The position numbers were made by a program, and so were the translations under genes. A DNA stretch of 64,000 nucleotides from Lachnospiraceae bacterium (GTDB taxonomy: Bacteria > Bacillota > Clostridia > Lachnospirales > Lachnospiraceae), in contig CABJBM010000003.1 of NCBI GenBank assembly GCA_902363835.1, forward strand, positions 1-64,000. The letters are read 5' to 3'. Below, piece by piece: positions 38,242 to 47,499 of the stretch. Every line of letters starts with the position of its first letter. Position 1 is the stretch's first letter. The notes beneath the pieces were generated by a model. It searched no databases. It was not told where the DNA came from and saw only the letters and a list, made by a program, of their open reading frames with translations.

Positions 38242-38606
38242 GTATCTCTTTCTCCGCCTTCCAGTTCTTCTCCCAGATAAAACACCCGGTAATACATTTC
38301 CAGCGCTTCCAAAAGTTCCCTCTTTTCTTTCCGGTACTGTTTGATCTTCAGTACGCTTCCGATCTCATCAAACAGATAATCACTTTCCTCCGCCGTTACC
38401 TTAAATTCCAGAGTGCCGTCCTCATCGTACTCCAAAATAAGGATTCCACCAACATCTTCCGTATAGAGCACGCACATGATCTGAAGCTCCCGTTTGATAC
38501 TTTCCGGGAGGCTTGAAAACTGCTGGTTAAAATAATATTTCTGCTCATAGGAATTGGCACCGCAAAGCACCACATTCTCTCCATCATGCTCCATTGTTCC
38601 TGACAC
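38238..38606 (-). CDS. Small acidic protein, perhaps DUF6145 family, 122 aa
   Basis: No signal peptide or helix-turn-helix; an alpha/beta domain of about 90 residues (YYFNQQFSSLPESIKRELQI, then GGILILEYDEDGTLEF) with a charged helical tail. GTG start with AAGGAAAG upstream; an ATG four codons later is also possible. Genes like this precede dusB in related genomes, but I know no function. Coupled to dusB by a 4-bp overlap. Confidence 0.7.
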   Translation of the reverse strand: MSGTMEHDGENVVLCGANSYEQKYYFNQQFSSLPESIKRELQIMCVLYTEDVGGILILEYDEDGTLEFKVTAEESDYLFDEIGSVLKIKQYRKEKRELLEALEMYYRVFYLGEELEGGERDT

Positions 38607-38763
38607 CGCTCTTTCCTTATTACAATCCTCGATTTTCGGGCAGAATCACCCCATTTTCATGTGGACCTGCGCAGCTTTATAGGGCATGAACATATGCCCT
38701 TTGGTGTTTTCATTGGTTTACTGACTTCATATTGTAGCATATATGAAAGAAAATGACAATAGG

Positions 38764-39771
38764 TTAAAAATCGGTGGTACACCGTTTTATAAGACGGCAG
38801 GTCACCCGGTTATTTCTGCTTACTTCCGCTCCTGCTCCCAGGAGAATTTTCATCATATTATCAATGGTGATGTTGCATAATTCCTCGACCCTGTTGTCAA
38901 TGGAAGAAAGCTCGGGATCACTGCAGATTGACAGGGCAGAATTATTAAATCCGGTAATGCATAAATCTTCCGGAATCTTTAAAAGCTTTGCATTGGCATA
39001 TTTAATCGCCCCTACGGCCAGACCGTCATCTGTGGCCACCACACTGTCAAATTTTAAATCACGGCGCTCTAAGAGGATATCCCTTACGGAATGGATCCGG
39101 TTCTTCACATAAAGCTTTAAATCTCCCAGCACCGGAAGGCCATGGTCTTTTAAAGCGGCTTCATAACCGGCCAGTTTCTGAGTCGCGCTGTAAGAGCGGG
39201 AATCACAGAGAAACAGGATCCTGCGCCGCCCTGTCTCAATCATCTGGCTGGTCACATGATAGGTTGCCTGATAATCGTCTCCATAAGCGCAGTATACATT
39301 TTCACTGTCCATATAGCCATTGATCAGAAACACCGGAACCTGCTTTGCCGCCTCCCGGACATACTGTGTATTTTTGTCGGCTTCCCCTGTCCCGGCATAA
39401 GTGGAACCAACCATAATAAGGGCATCGATCCTCTTTGCAAGAAGGAGGCTGACATACTTTTCTTTAACAGACTGTTCAAATCCGCTGCAGCACAAAATAC
39501 AATCATAACCATGCTCGTGCATGCGGCTCTCTAAATGGGCTACTGCCGTAGCCATATAGGCATCTGACACATCCGGACATAAAATCCCAATGGTCTTCAT
39601 GGAATCAAGCCCAAGTCCCCTGGCAAATACATTGGGGGTGTAACCGTTCTCTTCCATAATCCTTCTGACCTTTTGTTTTGTTCTCTCACTCACCCGGGGG
39701 CTGTCGTTCACCACACGGGATACGGTAGCGATGGAAACTCCTGCAAGCTCTGCAATATCATATATGTTCAT
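38764..39771 (-). CDS. LacI-family repressor of the galacturonate locus, 335 aa
   Basis: HTH MNIYDIAELAGVSIATVSRV starts the protein, so the start is 39771 rather than twelve codons earlier. Hinge region TPNVFARGL, then the sugar-binding domain. Divergent from uxaA. Its operators are most likely the three GTAAG(C/T)-type palindromes at 39817, 39997 and 49725; the first is its own leader, implying autoregulation. These sites also resemble cre, so CcpA competition is possible. A weak hairpin with arms AGGGCAT/ATGCCCT lies downstream near 38680-38702. Confidence 0.88.
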   Translation of the reverse strand: MNIYDIAELAGVSIATVSRVVNDSPRVSERTKQKVRRIMEENGYTPNVFARGLGLDSMKTIGILCPDVSDAYMATAVAHLESRMHEHGYDCILCCSGFEQSVKEKYVSLLLAKRIDALIMVGSTYAGTGEADKNTQYVREAAKQVPVFLINGYMDSENVYCAYGDDYQATYHVTSQMIETGRRRILFLCDSRSYSATQKLAGYEAALKDHGLPVLGDLKLYVKNRIHSVRDILLERRDLKFDSVVATDDGLAVGAIKYANAKLLKIPEDLCITGFNNSALSICSDPELSSIDNRVEELCNITIDNMMKILLGAGAEVSRNNRVTCRLIKRCTTDF

Positions 39772-39816
39772 CCTGGTAGTTCCTCTGACATCATTAAATT
39801 TCCACACAAAGCGGGC

Positions 39817-39828
39817 GTAAGCGCTTAC
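39817..39828 (-). promoter_or_regulatory. Operator in the lacI leader (galacturonate regulon)
   Basis: GTAAGCGCTTAC, a perfect 12-bp palindrome, 46 bp before the lacI start. Identical to the site at 49725. Confidence 0.75.
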
Positions 39829-39964
39829 ACTTTTCTCGATCCATTATACAGGATAACTTTCCGTAAAGCAACTGTTATTGCTGAATTTTATCCAGGAAAA
39901 AAGCATTTTTTTTCTTAAATTATACCCTTAAATAAAAAGAAAAATCTCTTTTATTCTTTCCCTA

Positions 39965-40010
39965 TTGACGAAGGCAAAAAAATAGTGTATGTTTTATGTA
40001 AGCACTTACA
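39965..40010 (+). promoter_or_regulatory. uxaA promoter with overlapping operator
   Basis: TTGACG (39965-39970), 17 bases, TATGTT (39988-39993), then TGTAAGCACTTACA (39997-40010) covering the expected start of transcription. Repressor binding here would block uxaAB directly. Confidence 0.8.
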
Positions 40011-40056
40011 TTACGTGTATCAACGGAAACTGATACGAAGAAAGGAAAGGAAACTT

Positions 40057-41538
40057 ATGCAGGATTTTATCAAAATTCATTCCAGAGATAATGTTGCAGT
40101 CGCATTAAAGCCGCTTTCTTCCGGCACTGCCGTAGAGATTGGTGAAAATATTGTAACACTCCTGGAAGATATCCCACAGGGCCATAAGTTTGCACTCATC
40201 CATATACCTGCCGGCTCACCTGTCATCAAATACGGCTGTGCCATTGGCATGGCAAAGGAAAATATTAAGACAGGGGCCTGGATCCACACCCACAATTTAA
40301 AAACAGGGTTAGGGGATTTACTTACTTATACTTATGAGAAGCAGGAAACAGCAGTTGCCCCCTCAGAAGAACGTTTCTTTCAGGGTTACCGCAGGCCGGA
40401 CGGAAAAGTGGGTGTGCGCAACGAAATCTGGATCATTCCTACGGTCGGGTGTGTCAACAACATAGCCACTGCACTGGAGCGCATGGCAAAAAAGTACGCA
40501 GGCAATACCATTGACGAAATTGCCGCATTCCCCCATCCTTACGGCTGCTCCCAGATGGGTGATGACCAGGAATATACCAGGACCATTCTGGCTGATTTGA
40601 TCAACCATCCCAATGCAGGCGGCGTTCTGGTCCTTGGACTTGGCTGTGAAAACAGCAACATTGCCGAGCTGAAACCTTATATTGGTGATTACGATGAGCG
40701 CAGGGTAAAGTTTCTGGTGGCCCAGGACTCTGAAGATGAAATGGCTGATGCAATGGAACTCATTGAACAGCTGGCTGAATATGCAGGCACGTTCCACAGA
40801 GAGCCTGTAAGCTGCAGCGAACTCATCATCGGTATGAAATGCGGCGGTTCCGACGGTTTATCCGGAATCACAGCCAATCCCACGGTAGGGGCATTCTCCG
40901 ATATGCTGGTTTCCAAAGGCGGAACCACCATTTTAACAGAGGTTCCTGAAATGTTCGGTGCGGAAACCCTTCTCATGAACCGCTGCCACAATGAAGAAAC
41001 CTTTGAAAAAACCGTTGATCTGATCAATGATTTTAAGAATTATTTCACCAACCATAACCAGACCATTTACGAAAACCCCTCTCCAGGTAATAAAAAGGGC
41101 GGTATCTCCACCCTGGAAGACAAATCCTTAGGCTGCGTCCAGAAATCCGGCAGCGCTCCTGTCATGGATGTATTAAAATACGGGGAGCCGGTGCGTACCA
41201 AGGGTTTAAACCTCTTAAGCGCTCCTGGCAACGATTTAGTAGCCTCCACAGCACTGGCAGCTTCCGGCGCCCACATCGTCCTGTTTACCACAGGCAGGGG
41301 AACCCCATTTGCCTGTCCTGTGCCAACCATGAAAATTTCCACCAACACCGCATTGAGCACAAAGAAGAATAACTGGATTGATTTTAACTGCGGCGTACTG
41401 GTTGAAGATACGGATATGGATACTCTTAAAAATGAGTTCTTTGATTTTGTCATTGAGGTGGCTTCCGGCAAAAAGGTGAAATCCGAAGAAGCAGGATTCC
41501 ACGACATGGCCATCTTTAAGCAGGGTGTGACCTTGTAA
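40057..41538 (+). CDS. uxaA: Altronate dehydratase, 493 aa
   Basis: Converts D-altronate to 2-keto-3-deoxygluconate in galacturonate breakdown. Fused form: N-terminal SAF domain (about 1-95) and catalytic domain with GYRRPDGKVGVRNEIWIIP, MKCGGSDGLSGITANP and FTTGRGTPFACPVPTMK. Start at 40057 (MQDFIKIH) has AAAGGAAAGGAAA just before; an upstream ATG overlaps the operator and is rejected. First gene of uxaA-uxaB. Confidence 0.95.
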   Translation: MQDFIKIHSRDNVAVALKPLSSGTAVEIGENIVTLLEDIPQGHKFALIHIPAGSPVIKYGCAIGMAKENIKTGAWIHTHNLKTGLGDLLTYTYEKQETAVAPSEERFFQGYRRPDGKVGVRNEIWIIPTVGCVNNIATALERMAKKYAGNTIDEIAAFPHPYGCSQMGDDQEYTRTILADLINHPNAGGVLVLGLGCENSNIAELKPYIGDYDERRVKFLVAQDSEDEMADAMELIEQLAEYAGTFHREPVSCSELIIGMKCGGSDGLSGITANPTVGAFSDMLVSKGGTTILTEVPEMFGAETLLMNRCHNEETFEKTVDLINDFKNYFTNHNQTIYENPSPGNKKGGISTLEDKSLGCVQKSGSAPVMDVLKYGEPVRTKGLNLLSAPGNDLVASTALAASGAHIVLFTTGRGTPFACPVPTMKISTNTALSTKKNNWIDFNCGVLVEDTDMDTLKNEFFDFVIEVASGKKVKSEEAGFHDMAIFKQGVTL

Positions 41539-41624
41539 TTTACGCGGCAGTGAGCCGAAGGGATATGACTGCATATTCACTTGGCAAATGGCCTTTTCAA
41601 CTAAGAAAAAAGGAGATAAATTCA

Positions 41625-43115
41625 ATGGAAAAGTTATGTTATGAAACACTGGAAAAGCTTGGATTTGACGGATATCTTTTAAAGGATGCTCCGGAGCGGG
41701 TGCTGCAGTTTGGGGAAGGAAACTTCTTAAGAGCATTTGTGGATTATTTTATCGACGTTTTAAATGAGAAAACCGGATTTAACTCCAAAGTCGTTTTATG
41801 CCAGCCCATTGCAGCGGGCCTTGCAGACATGATCAACGAACAGGAAGGGCTTTATACACTTTTCCTCCGCGGTTTTGAAAACGGTCAGAAGGTGAATGAC
41901 AAGCGAGTGATCTCCTGTGTAAGCAGATGCTTAAATCCTTATACGGATTATGAGTCCGTATTGGCCTGTGCGGACAATCCTGACCTGCGTTACATTGCCT
42001 GCAATACCACCGAAGCAGGGATTGCTTATGATCCATCCTGCCAGTTTACGGATGTTCCAGCTGACAGCTACCCTGGAAAACTGACCCAGTTCCTTTACAG
42101 AAGATTTGAGAAGTTTGGAAAGGAAGCCGGCAAGGGCTTTGTCATCCTCTCCTGCGAGCTGATCGATAACAACGGAAAAGAACTGGAAAAATGCGTTTTA
42201 AAATATGCCGAGCAATGGAACTTAGGCGAAGAATTCATTAACTGGATCAAAACGGAGAACATCTTCTGCTCCACTTTGGTAGACCGTATTGTCACCGGAT
42301 ATCCGAGAAATGAAGCCGCTGCCATCTGTGAGGAATTAGGCTATGAGGATAACATTATCGATACGGGCGAAGTCTTTGGCTTCTGGGTCATTGAAGGACC
42401 GGACAGCTTAAAGAAAGAGCTTTTGTTTGAAGAGGCCGGTCTTCCTGTTATCATTTGCAACGACCACAAGCCATACAAGCAGAGAAAGGTCCGCATTTTA
42501 AACGGCGCCCACACTTCCTTTGTATTAGGCGCTTACCTTGCCGGACAGGACATTGTCCGCAACTGTATGGATGATGAAGTGATCTGCGGCTTTATGAACA
42601 AGACCATTTACGATGAGATCATTCCTACCTTAACCCTTCCAAAGGAGGAATTAATGAGTTTTGCAGCCTCTGTTACAGAGCGTTTCAAAAACCCATTTAT
42701 CGATCATGCACTGTTATCTATTTCCTTAAATTCCACCTCCAAATGGAAAGCCCGGGTTATGCCTTCCCTTAAGAGTTATGTGGAAAAAACCGGTGCTCTT
42801 CCCAAATGCATAACAGCCTCTTTTGCTTTTTACATCGCATTTTACAATGGGATGAACCTTACAGAAGACGGACTCGTTGCAGCACGTCCTGCCGGTGATG
42901 AATACACGGTTAAGGATGACAAGCCGGTTCTTCAGTTCTTCTATGACCATAAGGATGAGGATGCTGCTTCTCTTGCTCATGCAGTTTGTACCAACGTTGA
43001 CTTCTGGGATGAGGATTTAAGTGAAATTGCAGGATTTGAAGAAGCTGTGGCAGGGTATTTAAAGGCTATTAAAGAAAAAGGCGCATATGAAGTTATGAAA
43101 GAATGTTTAAGCTGA
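41625..43115 (+). CDS. uxaB: Tagaturonate reductase, 496 aa
   Basis: NADH-dependent reduction of tagaturonate to altronate, the step before UxaA. Mannitol-dehydrogenase-family protein: NAD-binding start RVLQFGEGNFLRAFVDYF, substrate domain with KVRILNGAHTSFV. ATG at 41625 follows AAGGAG. Length matches UxaB. Uronate isomerase (uxaC) and the KDG kinase/aldolase are not in the window. Confidence 0.93.
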   Translation: MEKLCYETLEKLGFDGYLLKDAPERVLQFGEGNFLRAFVDYFIDVLNEKTGFNSKVVLCQPIAAGLADMINEQEGLYTLFLRGFENGQKVNDKRVISCVSRCLNPYTDYESVLACADNPDLRYIACNTTEAGIAYDPSCQFTDVPADSYPGKLTQFLYRRFEKFGKEAGKGFVILSCELIDNNGKELEKCVLKYAEQWNLGEEFINWIKTENIFCSTLVDRIVTGYPRNEAAAICEELGYEDNIIDTGEVFGFWVIEGPDSLKKELLFEEAGLPVIICNDHKPYKQRKVRILNGAHTSFVLGAYLAGQDIVRNCMDDEVICGFMNKTIYDEIIPTLTLPKEELMSFAASVTERFKNPFIDHALLSISLNSTSKWKARVMPSLKSYVEKTGALPKCITASFAFYIAFYNGMNLTEDGLVAARPAGDEYTVKDDKPVLQFFYDHKDEDAASLAHAVCTNVDFWDEDLSEIAGFEEAVAGYLKAIKEKGAYEVMKECLS

Positions 43116-43186
43116 CCGGAATAAAGATTACACATCCATAACGGAAGGTTTTTTGAATTACAGGCTGGCTGTAACAGCCTATGAAT

Positions 43187-43235
43187 AAAAAAAGGAAACC
43201 AAAAGTCCTGGCAAAGGACCTGGTTTCCTTTTTTA
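43187..43235. terminator. Bidirectional terminator between convergent genes
   Basis: Arms AAGGAAACCA (43192-43201) and TGGTTTCCTT (43221-43230), with an A-run before and a T-run after. Serves uxaB on plus and any read-through from the minus-strand TIM-barrel gene. Confidence 0.85.
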
Positions 43236-43245
43236 GTACAGCTTC

Positions 43246-44076
43246 TTAGTTGACATGGCTCTCAAGAAATTTCCTCGACCACTCCGCATTATCCGGCTTG
43301 CTGTCCTCAATGGTCATCTGGATATACGGCTTTTCCTTTTTCACAAAATCCATGATCACGTCATATTTCATGACTCCGGTTCCCGGTGCTCCGGAAATAA
43401 TCCGGCCGTCTTCCACCACAAAGTCTTTCATATGAAGCACATCCGTATACCCGCCTAAATCCTCAATGGCTTCCCTTATTACCTCTTGGTAATGCTCACT
43501 GTTTTCCGCTGACAAAAGATTTACCGGATCCAGGATAATTCTTAAATTAGGAGAGCCAATGGCTTTAAGCACTTTCAGCGCCTGCTTTGAATTGTATACA
43601 ATGTGGCTCCATACCGGTTCAATAGCCAGAATCACACCGAATTTTTCCGCACACTCCACAACCGGCCTTAAGTTTGTAATAAAAGTCTGAAGCGCTTCTG
43701 AACTGTGGCAGGCCGGTTCATAACAATATGCTTCATTGGGGGCCCCTGTCTCGGTGCCCACCACTCCGCAGCCTAAGATGGAAGCAAAACGCAGATGAGC
43801 GAAATAACGCTCCTGGATCTTCTTAATTTTTTCCTGGTCCGGGTGAGCCAGATTCAGATAGCAGCCCAAAACTGCAATATCCATATCATTTTCCGCAAAT
43901 TTTTTGCGCAAATACATGGCATAACCCGGCGTCAGAGCGGAATTCTCCACGGAATGATCTTGTACTGTTTTTGCCAGAGCCAAATGAACACAGGTAAATC
44001 CCTGTTCATGGGCAATTTTCACCCGTTCCTCCAGGGTTCCGGGCGTCACGTCGTGTAACCGGATTCCAATCTGCAT
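43246..44076 (-). CDS. Sugar phosphate isomerase/epimerase-like TIM barrel, 276 aa
   Basis: Xylose-isomerase-like barrel with likely metal ligands Glu in LAIEPVWSH, Asp in RIILDPVNLL, His in VLHMKDFVVEDG and Glu in MTIEDSKP. Thirteen bp after the GH28 gene, last of the pectin operon. Could epimerise or isomerise a uronic or rare sugar released from pectin side chains; the exact reaction is unknown. Confidence 0.78.
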   Translation of the reverse strand: MQIGIRLHDVTPGTLEERVKIAHEQGFTCVHLALAKTVQDHSVENSALTPGYAMYLRKKFAENDMDIAVLGCYLNLAHPDQEKIKKIQERYFAHLRFASILGCGVVGTETGAPNEAYCYEPACHSSEALQTFITNLRPVVECAEKFGVILAIEPVWSHIVYNSKQALKVLKAIGSPNLRIILDPVNLLSAENSEHYQEVIREAIEDLGGYTDVLHMKDFVVEDGRIISGAPGTGVMKYDVIMDFVKKEKPYIQMTIEDSKPDNAEWSRKFLESHVN

Positions 44077-44089
44077 GATAACTCCTCCT

Positions 44090-45643
44090 TTATCTCACTT
44101 CATAATGATTGATGCTGCTCAGTTCAAAGGCTTCCCCTTCCTGGCCGGAAATCCTCACATGATCACAGATCAGGGTGTCCACGTTGCTGATGAGAAAGCC
44201 TTTTTTCCTGCACTCTCCCACTCCGGATAACATGGCAGGCTCTCCTGCCTTTGCATCATCCGCAAAGGAAATATCAACGTTTTTAAATTCAATGCGCTGA
44301 ATTTTCTTTTCCGGAAGCCCATAGAGGAAGGAAGCCGCCACATGGCAGTTTTTTGCCTTGATGTTGGTAAAGGAAAGCTCTTTGATCTCAGGAGTTCTCT
44401 CATCTACAGGAAGGGCCTCACGGCACTGTACATAATCGGACTTCCCATCAGGATCACAGAAATAAAAGCTGTTTACAACAAATGGCGTCATCACATGATC
44501 CATGTGGATATGGTCAAAATAAATCCCGGAAAGCACGGAGTCCTTTCCCCTGCCTCTTCTTGTCTTGATCCGAAGACCTCTGTCCGTATTGGAGAACAAA
44601 CAACGCTCCACACGGATATTTTTAACACCTGCACCTACTTCGCTTCCCACGGTAACTGCCCCATGGCCGTTTTCCATAAGACACTGGCGGATCCGGATAT
44701 TTTCAGAAGGCGTTTGATACTTACTGCCCATGTAAATTTTTCCGGATTTGATTGCAATGCAGTCATCTCCCAAAGAAAAGTGAAGGCCCAGTATTTCCAC
44801 ATTCTTACAGGATTCCGGGTCCAAACCATCGGTATTTGGAGAGTCTGCCGGGTTTTCAATATCCAGGTTCAGGAACTTCAAGTTCTGGCTGAAATATGGA
44901 TGCAGCACCCAGGCGGGACTGTTTTTTAAGGAAAAGCCCTGTAAAGACACGTTTTTACATCTCTCTAAAAATACCATGCGGGGACGGAATGCCACCTTCA
45001 TCTGGCGCACATTGTCCCACCAGTTGTCAAAGGAAGCCTGGCCGTTAATCAGACCGGGGCCATAGACCACCACATCCTCCACGTCGATTCCGGTTATAAT
45101 CCCGGCAAACATTGGAAGGGGATTTCCTTCCCATGTCCCCAGATTGTAATCCTCTTGTTCGTCATAGCTTTCAATCATTCCGGGAAATCTGGGATACTTG
45201 TACCTGTCCGTATCTGCCAAAAGCTCCGCTCCCTCAGCCAGCTCAAGCCTTAAATGGCTCTTTAAAAACAGGCTGGTGATCCGGTATTTTCCTCTTGGTA
45301 TCAATACCCGGCCATCCTTTGGACAGGCCATAATGGCTGCCTGGATAAATGCAGTATCATCCTGGATCCCATCGCCCTTTGCGCCAATATCTTTCACATT
45401 TAATGTCACAAATTCATAGTCAGTACGGAAGCCGGCTTCCGCCTTTTCTCCATCTCTTTCCAGAGAAATATTATAATCCATATCCGGCTTTAAGTCAAAC
45501 AGCGTAAATACAACCCGCTTTGTTTCTCCCATGACTTTTCCGTTTACCAGGATCCTTCCCGGTGATTCAAATTCATAGATCTGCCGGGTCACTGTTTCCA
45601 CAGTTACGGACCGTGCCGTTTTTAAGATAATCTTTAATTCCAT
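44090..45643 (-). CDS. GH28 polygalacturonase-type hydrolase, 517 aa
   Basis: Right-handed beta-helix glycosidase. All GH28 hallmarks appear in order: NTDGLDPE, GDDCIAIKSG, GHGAVTVGSE and RIKTRRGRG. No signal peptide, so it probably works in the cytoplasm on imported oligogalacturonides, as an exo-enzyme. The N-terminal about 90 residues are an extra beta domain seen in such forms. Start at 45643 (MELKIIL), with GAGG upstream, preferred to an ATG 23 codons earlier that lies at a terminator. Confidence 0.92.
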   Translation of the reverse strand: MELKIILKTARSVTVETVTRQIYEFESPGRILVNGKVMGETKRVVFTLFDLKPDMDYNISLERDGEKAEAGFRTDYEFVTLNVKDIGAKGDGIQDDTAFIQAAIMACPKDGRVLIPRGKYRITSLFLKSHLRLELAEGAELLADTDRYKYPRFPGMIESYDEQEDYNLGTWEGNPLPMFAGIITGIDVEDVVVYGPGLINGQASFDNWWDNVRQMKVAFRPRMVFLERCKNVSLQGFSLKNSPAWVLHPYFSQNLKFLNLDIENPADSPNTDGLDPESCKNVEILGLHFSLGDDCIAIKSGKIYMGSKYQTPSENIRIRQCLMENGHGAVTVGSEVGAGVKNIRVERCLFSNTDRGLRIKTRRGRGKDSVLSGIYFDHIHMDHVMTPFVVNSFYFCDPDGKSDYVQCREALPVDERTPEIKELSFTNIKAKNCHVAASFLYGLPEKKIQRIEFKNVDISFADDAKAGEPAMLSGVGECRKKGFLISNVDTLICDHVRISGQEGEAFELSSINHYEVR

Positions 45644-45696
45644 ATTGATTTTAACCTCACCTGTAAATTTTCCTTTAAAAATCTTTTCTCCTACAG

Positions 45697-45735
45697 AAAA
45701 AGGGCGCAGCAATTACTTACCACGCCCTTTTTTTC
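45697..45735. terminator. Terminator/attenuator between permease and GH28 genes
   Basis: Arms AGGGCG (45701-45706) and CGCCCT (45723-45728), with A5 before and T7 after, so it can work on both strands. On the minus strand it would reduce read-through from the transporter genes into GH28 and the TIM-barrel gene. Confidence 0.7.
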
Positions 45736-45737
45736 AA

Positions 45738-46589
45738 TTATCCCTTAACGCCTCCGGCAGCAATGCCGTCAATAAATGCCTCCTGGGCACAGAAGAATAC
45801 GATCAGGGAAGGAATGATGGAGATTAAGGACATTGCCAAAATCCGGTTCCACTGGAATCCTACATCACCGTCCATGGACATGCGCAAATAAATGGAATTG
45901 GTGTATTTGGGCATATCGGAAACGTAAATCAACGGTCCCATAAAGTCATTGGAAGTCCACATGAACTGAAACAGCGCAACCGATACCAGGGATGGCTTTA
46001 ACATGGGAACAATTACATACCATAAGGTTTTAATGGAGCTGCAGCCATCAATCTTGGCAGCTTCTTCCAGTTCTTTTGGCACTCCTCTTAAAAACTGTAC
46101 CAGCATAAATAAGAAATAAGTATCACCTGCAAACAGAGAAGGAATTACCAACGGCAAGTAGGAATTTGTCCAGCCCCATTTATTGAACATAATATACTGG
46201 GGCGCGTTCAGCACTACCTGCGGCAGGAACAGGGTGGAAATCATAAGAGAAAACAGAATTCCTTTTCCCTTGAAGTCAAACCGGCCGAAACCATAGGCGG
46301 TAATCGTGGCGGATACCACTGTAAAAAGAACCTTTGGCGCAACAATTTTGTAGGTATTGAGCATGGATTTGATCAGGTTGATCTTTCCGCCGTAATCCAC
46401 AAATGCATTGGCATAACCATCAGTCACAGGCTTTTTAGGCCAGAACCAGGCGCTGGTAAAAATTTCTGAGTTTGTCTTAAAGGTAGCACCCACCATCCAG
46501 ATTAAGGGATATACCATAATAAAGCCCACGACAATCAGTAATGTATAACGGATAAATGTACTGATCTTTTTCTTGGTCTCTCTCGTCAT
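45738..46589 (-). CDS. Pectin-oligosaccharide ABC importer permease (MalG-type), 283 aa
   Basis: Six membrane helices, EAA loop EAAKIDGCSSIKTLWYVIVP. Pairs with the MalF-type gene 5 bp upstream. With GH28 and GH105 genes around it, galacturonide or rhamnogalacturonide uptake is likely. Confidence 0.88.
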   Translation of the reverse strand: MTRETKKKISTFIRYTLLIVVGFIMVYPLIWMVGATFKTNSEIFTSAWFWPKKPVTDGYANAFVDYGGKINLIKSMLNTYKIVAPKVLFTVVSATITAYGFGRFDFKGKGILFSLMISTLFLPQVVLNAPQYIMFNKWGWTNSYLPLVIPSLFAGDTYFLFMLVQFLRGVPKELEEAAKIDGCSSIKTLWYVIVPMLKPSLVSVALFQFMWTSNDFMGPLIYVSDMPKYTNSIYLRMSMDGDVGFQWNRILAMSLISIIPSLIVFFCAQEAFIDGIAAGGVKG

Positions 46590-46594
46590 ATTAT

Positions 46595-47494
46595 CTACCT
46601 CCCGTCCTCATCTGAATAGTAAACCCATTTCTTCTGGCTTATAAAGGCCACTGCTGTAAGAGTCATGACAATGAGGAACAGCATCCAGGCCTGGGCACTT
46701 GCCATACCCATTTTATGACGCAAGAATGCGTTGTTGTAAATCAAAATTGAGATTAAGGTAGTCGCTCCATCCGGTCCTCCCTTTGTTACAAGGAATGGTC
46801 CGTTGAATTCCTGGAACGCCTGGCACAGCTGTGTGATTAAGTTATAGAAAATAACCGGTGTAATCAGGGGAACAGTAATTTTAAAGAACTGTGTCCATTT
46901 TCCTGCTCCGTCAATGGAAGCTGCCTCATACAACTCCTCGGAAACCCCCTTTAAGGCTGCAAGGAAAATGACCATGGCAGAACCAAACTGCCAGACTCTT
47001 AAGAGCACGATAACAGTCATCGCACCTCCCCCGCTTGCCATCCAGTTGATTTTTTCAAAGCCTAATGCCCCAAGAACTGCGTTGATCAGACCGTCCGTAT
47101 TAAATACAGCTCTCCACAGAATGGCGATGGCAATGGATCCTCCCAGAATGGAAGGGATATAATATGCGGTCCGGAAGAAATTAACTCCTTTTAGTTTAAA
47201 GTTCAGGATGTATGCAATGAACAATGCAAACATCAGCTTTAAGGGCACATCAAAAATCGCATATTTAAATGTAACAAAAAACGCCTTTTTAATATCAGAA
47301 TCTGTGAATATCTTATTGTAATTCATCATACCCGTCTTTGTAATACCGTTAAACAGGTCATAATTCGTAAAGCTATAGTACAGTGAAGAAGCGAACGGAT
47401 AAACCTTAAAAAGTATAAATCCGATCAGCCATGGTAAGACGAAAAAGAATCCTGCATTATCTGCCAGGACCTGGCGGATACCTTTTGACTTCAT
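46595..47494 (-). CDS. Pectin-oligosaccharide ABC importer permease (MalF-type), 299 aa
   Basis: Six helices, start GFFFVLPWLIGFILFKVYP and EAA loop EAASIDGAGKWTQFFKITVP. Five bp after the truncated GH105-like gene. No ATPase gene nearby; an MsmX-type multitask ATPase is presumably shared. Confidence 0.88.
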   Translation of the reverse strand: MKSKGIRQVLADNAGFFFVLPWLIGFILFKVYPFASSLYYSFTNYDLFNGITKTGMMNYNKIFTDSDIKKAFFVTFKYAIFDVPLKLMFALFIAYILNFKLKGVNFFRTAYYIPSILGGSIAIAILWRAVFNTDGLINAVLGALGFEKINWMASGGGAMTVIVLLRVWQFGSAMVIFLAALKGVSEELYEAASIDGAGKWTQFFKITVPLITPVIFYNLITQLCQAFQEFNGPFLVTKGGPDGATTLISILIYNNAFLRHKMGMASAQAWMLFLIVMTLTAVAFISQKKWVYYSDEDGR

Positions 47495-47499
47495 TCTGC